Positions 62,001 through 64,000 of a stretch of 64,000 nt of DNA are shown piece after piece. The DNA is taken from positions 1 to 64,000 of the forward strand of contig CALRIU020000012.1 in assembly GCA_943362175.1 (NCBI GenBank), in the 5' to 3' direction. The stretch comes from UBA4416 sp943362175 (lineage in GTDB: Bacteria; Bacteroidota; Bacteroidia; B-17B0; Aurantibacillaceae). How positions within the stretch are numbered: position 1 is the first letter of the stretch; every line of letters starts with the position of its first letter. Both the position numbers and the translations under genes were made by a program. Below the pieces are notes generated by a model. The model was not told the DNA's origin. It searched no databases and saw only the letters and a program-made list of their open reading frames with translations.

Positions 62001-62960
62001 TATTCCATTCTTATTTTCCCGGAGGGCACGCGCAGTGTGGACGGCGAGATTCACCGCTTTCACAAAGGCGCTTTCCTGCTGGCAGAGCAGCTGAAGCTGG
62101 ACATCATTCCTTTGCTCATTCATGGGGCGGGTGATGCGGTGACGAAACATGATTTTCATTTCAAGGACGGCGCACTCACCGTGAAGGTCCTGCCGAGGAT
62201 CACACCGGATAATGCATCTTTCGGAAGCACTTACCAGGAGCGCACGAAGCAGATTTGCGCCTACATGCGCCGGGAATACGCGCTCCTGCGCGAAGAGTTT
62301 GAGCCGGTAAGCTATTACCGTTCCCGCCTCATCCGCAACTACATTTACAAAGGCCCGGTGCTGGAATGGTACTGCCGCATCAAAACAGCCCTGGAGGGCA
62401 ATTATGCCTTGTTTGAAAGCCTGATGCCCAAACAGGGGCAGATCGTAGATGTGGGCTGCGGCTATGGCTTCCTGCCATATATGCTCATGTATAAAGGCCG
62501 TCAACGTACGATCCTGGGTGTAGATTACGACGACGATAAAATTGCCGTGGCGGATAACTGCGTAGACAAATCGGAGAAGCTTTCGTTTGCCGTAGGTGAT
62601 GTCACTAATTTTGAGTTCCCGGAATCGGATGGCTTTATCATCAGCGATGTCTTGCATTACCTGAAAGAAGAGCAGCAGGTGCAGGTGATCCGCAATTGCG
62701 TGGCTAAGCTGAAACAAGGTGGTGTGCTGGTGATCCGCGATGCGGACAAGGACATTGCCACCCGGCAGAAAGGCACCTGGTATACAGAGTTCATGAGTAC
62801 GAAAGTATTCGGCTTCAATAAAACACAAACCGACGGATTGCATTTTGTGAGCGGCGCGCTGATTAAGGATACCATTGCCACGTTTTCTCATCTAAAGCTG
62901 GAGGTGATCGATAATACCAAGCTGACTTCCAATATTATCTACGTAGCGAGGTATGTGTAG
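59055..62960 (+). CDS. Trifunctional MMPL transporter / lysophospholipid acyltransferase / SAM methyltransferase
   Basis: 1301 residues from ATG 59055. Residues 1-about 870 are an MMPL/RND exporter with two six-helix halves and periplasmic loops. Residues about 880-1090 hold a PlsC acyltransferase with NHQSHID (921-927) and FPEGTRS (from 988). Residues about 1110-1301 hold a class I methyltransferase with VDVGCGYG (1131-1138) and GDVTNFEF. This exact fusion occurs in Bacteroidota, often in flexirubin/aryl-polyene pigment clusters, where it would make and export an acylated pigment. No other pigment gene is nearby, so here it may serve another lipid. Confidence 0.85.
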   Translation: MFHLSLLLYHFFQKRKTVFIGLVLICCGVLGFLASKIRLEEDITRFVPSDKNSRSINSILENLKSKDKLILHFSVAKPEQADQMVEVADSVHAALIRTLKPADYKDLTFKIEDDRMQQVYDLFYRNLPLFLEEGDYARISGLINRDSIAATLKKDYDVLLSPSGMVLGKYIQRDPLSFTPIALKKLQGIQLDENFETYNGHIVTKDHKHLLLFITPAHLPNDTKGNAHLIRSADSIAGQANLKSTIVKTEPFGAAMVSAGNAEQLRKDSLYTTSIAVILIALILGFYFKNPLVTVFILFPVAFGMVFALGLLFVFKGVVSAIAIGAGAVVLGIAINYSLHFFTHYKHTRDVKTVLKDLTLPMLIGCTTTVGAFLSLLFAKSEALHDFGLFAAFSLIGAMLFSIIVLPHLLRFSFRKDVSAPAPVMTGRDESADPEARNDPAHKNWIDRITSYRYDKNKVIVLSAFLLTLVFAWFARSVSFDSDMNRMSFMTDKLRAAEKHLDDVNHFAARSVYVFSNGATLNEALDNNQKVSARLQELKAKGLIKKYSSVSALFMSEQEQKSRIQRWNTFFTAAKKDSLKKQLIEAGLAYKFKENAFGSFYRLLEESPTTLSVADSDTLSKLLFKEWVGKVNGKPTIINHIKVEAENRPLIYEAFGDDPNVVVFDKQNLTAKFVEVISSDFNTILLITSILVFGFMLLNHGRIELAVINFLPMFISWLWILGIMALFGIQFNIINIIISTFIFGLGDDYSIFIMDGLLTEYKYGKKNLDSFKSSILLSALITIIGIGVMVFARHPALKSIALITIIGMICVVFISFIVQPLLFNRMVLNRRYKGKLPYTAKYILITIVGFIGFVLGSLFITFCGLILFTIFPAKRATRKLIFHYIIVYVFRTVLASFVNVKKTIVNTAGETFRKPAVIVANHQSHIDLALTLQLYPKMIVFTNDWVYNSPFYGWIVKLADYYPASEGYEKSLVKLEALVKEGYSILIFPEGTRSVDGEIHRFHKGAFLLAEQLKLDIIPLLIHGAGDAVTKHDFHFKDGALTVKVLPRITPDNASFGSTYQERTKQICAYMRREYALLREEFEPVSYYRSRLIRNYIYKGPVLEWYCRIKTALEGNYALFESLMPKQGQIVDVGCGYGFLPYMLMYKGRQRTILGVDYDDDKIAVADNCVDKSEKLSFAVGDVTNFEFPESDGFIISDVLHYLKEEQQVQVIRNCVAKLKQGGVLVIRDADKDIATRQKGTWYTEFMSTKVFGFNKTQTDGLHFVSGALIKDTIATFSHLKLEVIDNTKLTSNIIYVARYV

Positions 62961-63313
62961 GCGTTAGGTCAATTTGTCATTGTGTTCGGTTGTTCGTCAC
63001 GCCGCGTCGGGACCGTCGGGAGCCAATAGAACAAGCTCGGAACACTTCCCGATACGATGCTAGCAAAGAGGTGGCAAGCATCACCAGAAGTGACAGGATA
63101 ATCTTCCGGTCAGCCCGGGTGTTGTTTCGCCTGCCCGTCCGTACCGGCACGGGCGGAACGTTTCTCGTGGCGATGGCCTATCGGCTGCGTAGCCGGCAGA
63201 GCATAGAGTAACGCAGATTTACTGGCTAAAAAGTGTTGAACAACAGATTCGTAAAATAAGCGTATCTTTGCGGAAAATTTAAAAAAGGGGGTATTTTATA
63301 CCCGACAGCAGAC
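62961..63313. other. Intergenic region with palindrome and promoter
   Basis: No gene is seen. It contains a GC-rich palindrome at about 63134-63156 (core CCGTACCGGCACGG, kin to the one at 37821), a TATCTTTG -7 box at 63263-63270, and a small GGGTAT/ATACCC hairpin at 63289-63303 just ahead of the J-domain gene. Confidence 0.55.
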
Positions 63314-63763
63314 ATGAGGAAAATAGTAGAATACCGCAAGCTTTTGGGAGTTGATAAGGACGTGACAGTAAGTGAGCTGAAAAGCCTGTACAGGAATTTT
63401 ATGAAGGAGTATCATCCGGATAAGATCCAGGATAACGAGCAGCTGAAAGAAGAGGCGGAGGAGAAGAGCAAGCGCATCATTGAGGCTTACCATTTTCTGG
63501 TAAGCATAGCGCCCGAAACCATTGAGTCTACACGCGAAGCCTATACCCATACCACCACCAATTCGCAGATCGCCGACATTACCTATACCGGTAAGCGCCT
63601 GCGCATCGATTTCCAGGACGGAACAGGATATGAATACTACGGTGTCCCTGAAAATACCTATGTGAAGCTCATCAATGCCGACTCGCAGGGACGCTTTGCC
63701 CGCAGGCATATCTATACATCTTTCCTGTACAGAAATGTAAATAAAGGTGTGGTAAAGGCATGA
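63314..63763 (+). CDS. J-domain protein with KTSC domain
   Basis: 149 residues. Residues 1-65 are a DnaJ domain with the HPD motif (KEYHPDKIQ). Residues 88-145 form a KTSC-like domain (ITYTGKRLRIDFQDGTGYEYYGVP...VKLINADSQGRFARRHI). KTSC domains are thought to bind nucleic acid or cap other domains. The J-domain suggests recruitment of DnaK. Its stop overlaps the ATG of the next gene. Confidence 0.8.
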   Translation: MRKIVEYRKLLGVDKDVTVSELKSLYRNFMKEYHPDKIQDNEQLKEEAEEKSKRIIEAYHFLVSIAPETIESTREAYTHTTTNSQIADITYTGKRLRIDFQDGTGYEYYGVPENTYVKLINADSQGRFARRHIYTSFLYRNVNKGVVKA

Positions 63764-64000
63764 TCGTAGATAAGTATATTGCCCAATCGGGTTATACGTC
63801 GCGCCGCAAGGCGATTGTGCTCATTGAAGAGAAGCGTGTGAAAGTGAACGGCAAGGTGGCAACACTTAAAACACCCGTGAATGAAGGCGACACGGTTTTG
63901 ATTAACGGCGAGAAGTTGAAGGTGACGCCGTTTGTTCCTACTTACATTGCTTATCACAAGCCCAAAGGCATTGAGTGTACCACCGAAAAAATCCCCAATA
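63760..64000 (+). CDS. rluF: RluF-type 23S rRNA pseudouridine synthase, N-terminal part
   Basis: Starts at the ATG overlapping the previous stop (ATGA) and runs off the window. The 80 visible residues are an S4 RNA-binding domain (MIVDKYIAQSGYTSRRKA, EEKRVKVNGKVA) and the first strand of the catalytic domain (YIAYHKPKGIECTTE). KPKGIECTTE is typical of RluF, which modifies U2604. The catalytic Asp lies outside the window, and related RluB/RluE enzymes cannot be excluded. Confidence 0.8.
   Translation, partial: MIVDKYIAQSGYTSRRKAIVLIEEKRVKVNGKVATLKTPVNEGDTVLINGEKLKVTPFVPTYIAYHKPKGIECTTEKIPN

Noticed and set aside
61383..62891. Long open frame on the minus strand opposite the trifunctional gene
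   Set aside because: It mirrors a strongly supported coding sequence with intact PlsC and methyltransferase motifs; its own translation shows no domain.
59055..62960. Complete flexirubin biosynthesis cluster
   Set aside because: No ketosynthase, acyl carrier protein or aryl-polyene gene lies beside it in the window.

Overview
The window comes from a Bacteroidota chromosome, most likely a Chitinophagia or Sphingobacteriia-type relative. The grounds are two kinds of type IX secretion (T9SS) C-terminal domain, Bacteroidota -7 boxes (TAnnTTTG) ahead of several genes, the futalosine-pathway enzyme MqnA, a trifunctional MMPL/acyltransferase/methyltransferase protein, many lipoproteins, and intergenic palindromes of the CTTCGACTNCGCTCAG type. 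I recognise no species, and there is no rRNA, CRISPR array, complete insertion sequence or prophage.

Layout. 1-1569: tail of one T9SS cargo gene, then a second whose sorting domain is broken by a one-base shift. 1572-6435: mostly small unknown genes, an acetyltransferase and a zinc-ribbon SDR. 6447-6742: two unusual tRNA-like elements in tandem. 6814-14488: DUF2750 gene, small membrane gene, then an M1 peptidase/beta-barrel - LTA-synthase-like - flavoprotein operon. 14687-15526: lone BRO-type gene. 15589-20207: MqnA, EI24-like, AraC regulator, DUF983, cystathionine gamma-synthase. 20309-22670: lipoprotein and T9SS subtilase. 22671-23160: 160-bp tandem repeat. 23249-30223: DUF763, AlkZ-like, YdcF-like, a bacterial pentameric ligand-gated channel homologue, TrpF. 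30242-31960: an AT-rich SMI1/KNR4-like gene between two copies of another gene's tail. 31902-37595: GNAT/NTF2 fusion, Bcr/CflA exporter, endonuclease V with a P-loop kinase. 38050-48312: core metabolism (glutamate dehydrogenase, CdsA, YggS, DUF1015, S20), duplicated lipoproteins, and a LuxE-like enzyme next to an alkyltransferase-like protein. 48529-58912: OmpA protein, UMF1-type MFS protein, and two SpoIIE-phosphatase signalling proteins facing a GlcNAc-kinase-like gene. 59055-64000: the trifunctional protein, a J-domain/KTSC protein and the start of an RluF-type pseudouridine synthase.

Most of this is ordinary chromosome. The strongest candidate for something undescribed is the pair of tRNA-like elements at 6447-6523 and 6668-6742. 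They keep a full cloverleaf with compensatory stem changes but share non-canonical D- and T-loops and have anticodon arms that are poor decoders. Second-tier signals are an identical 17-bp palindrome in front of two unrelated genes, an M1 peptidase fused to an Omp85-like barrel, a flavoprotein without its redox disulfide but with a C-terminal Cys cluster, and the SMI1/KNR4 insertion.
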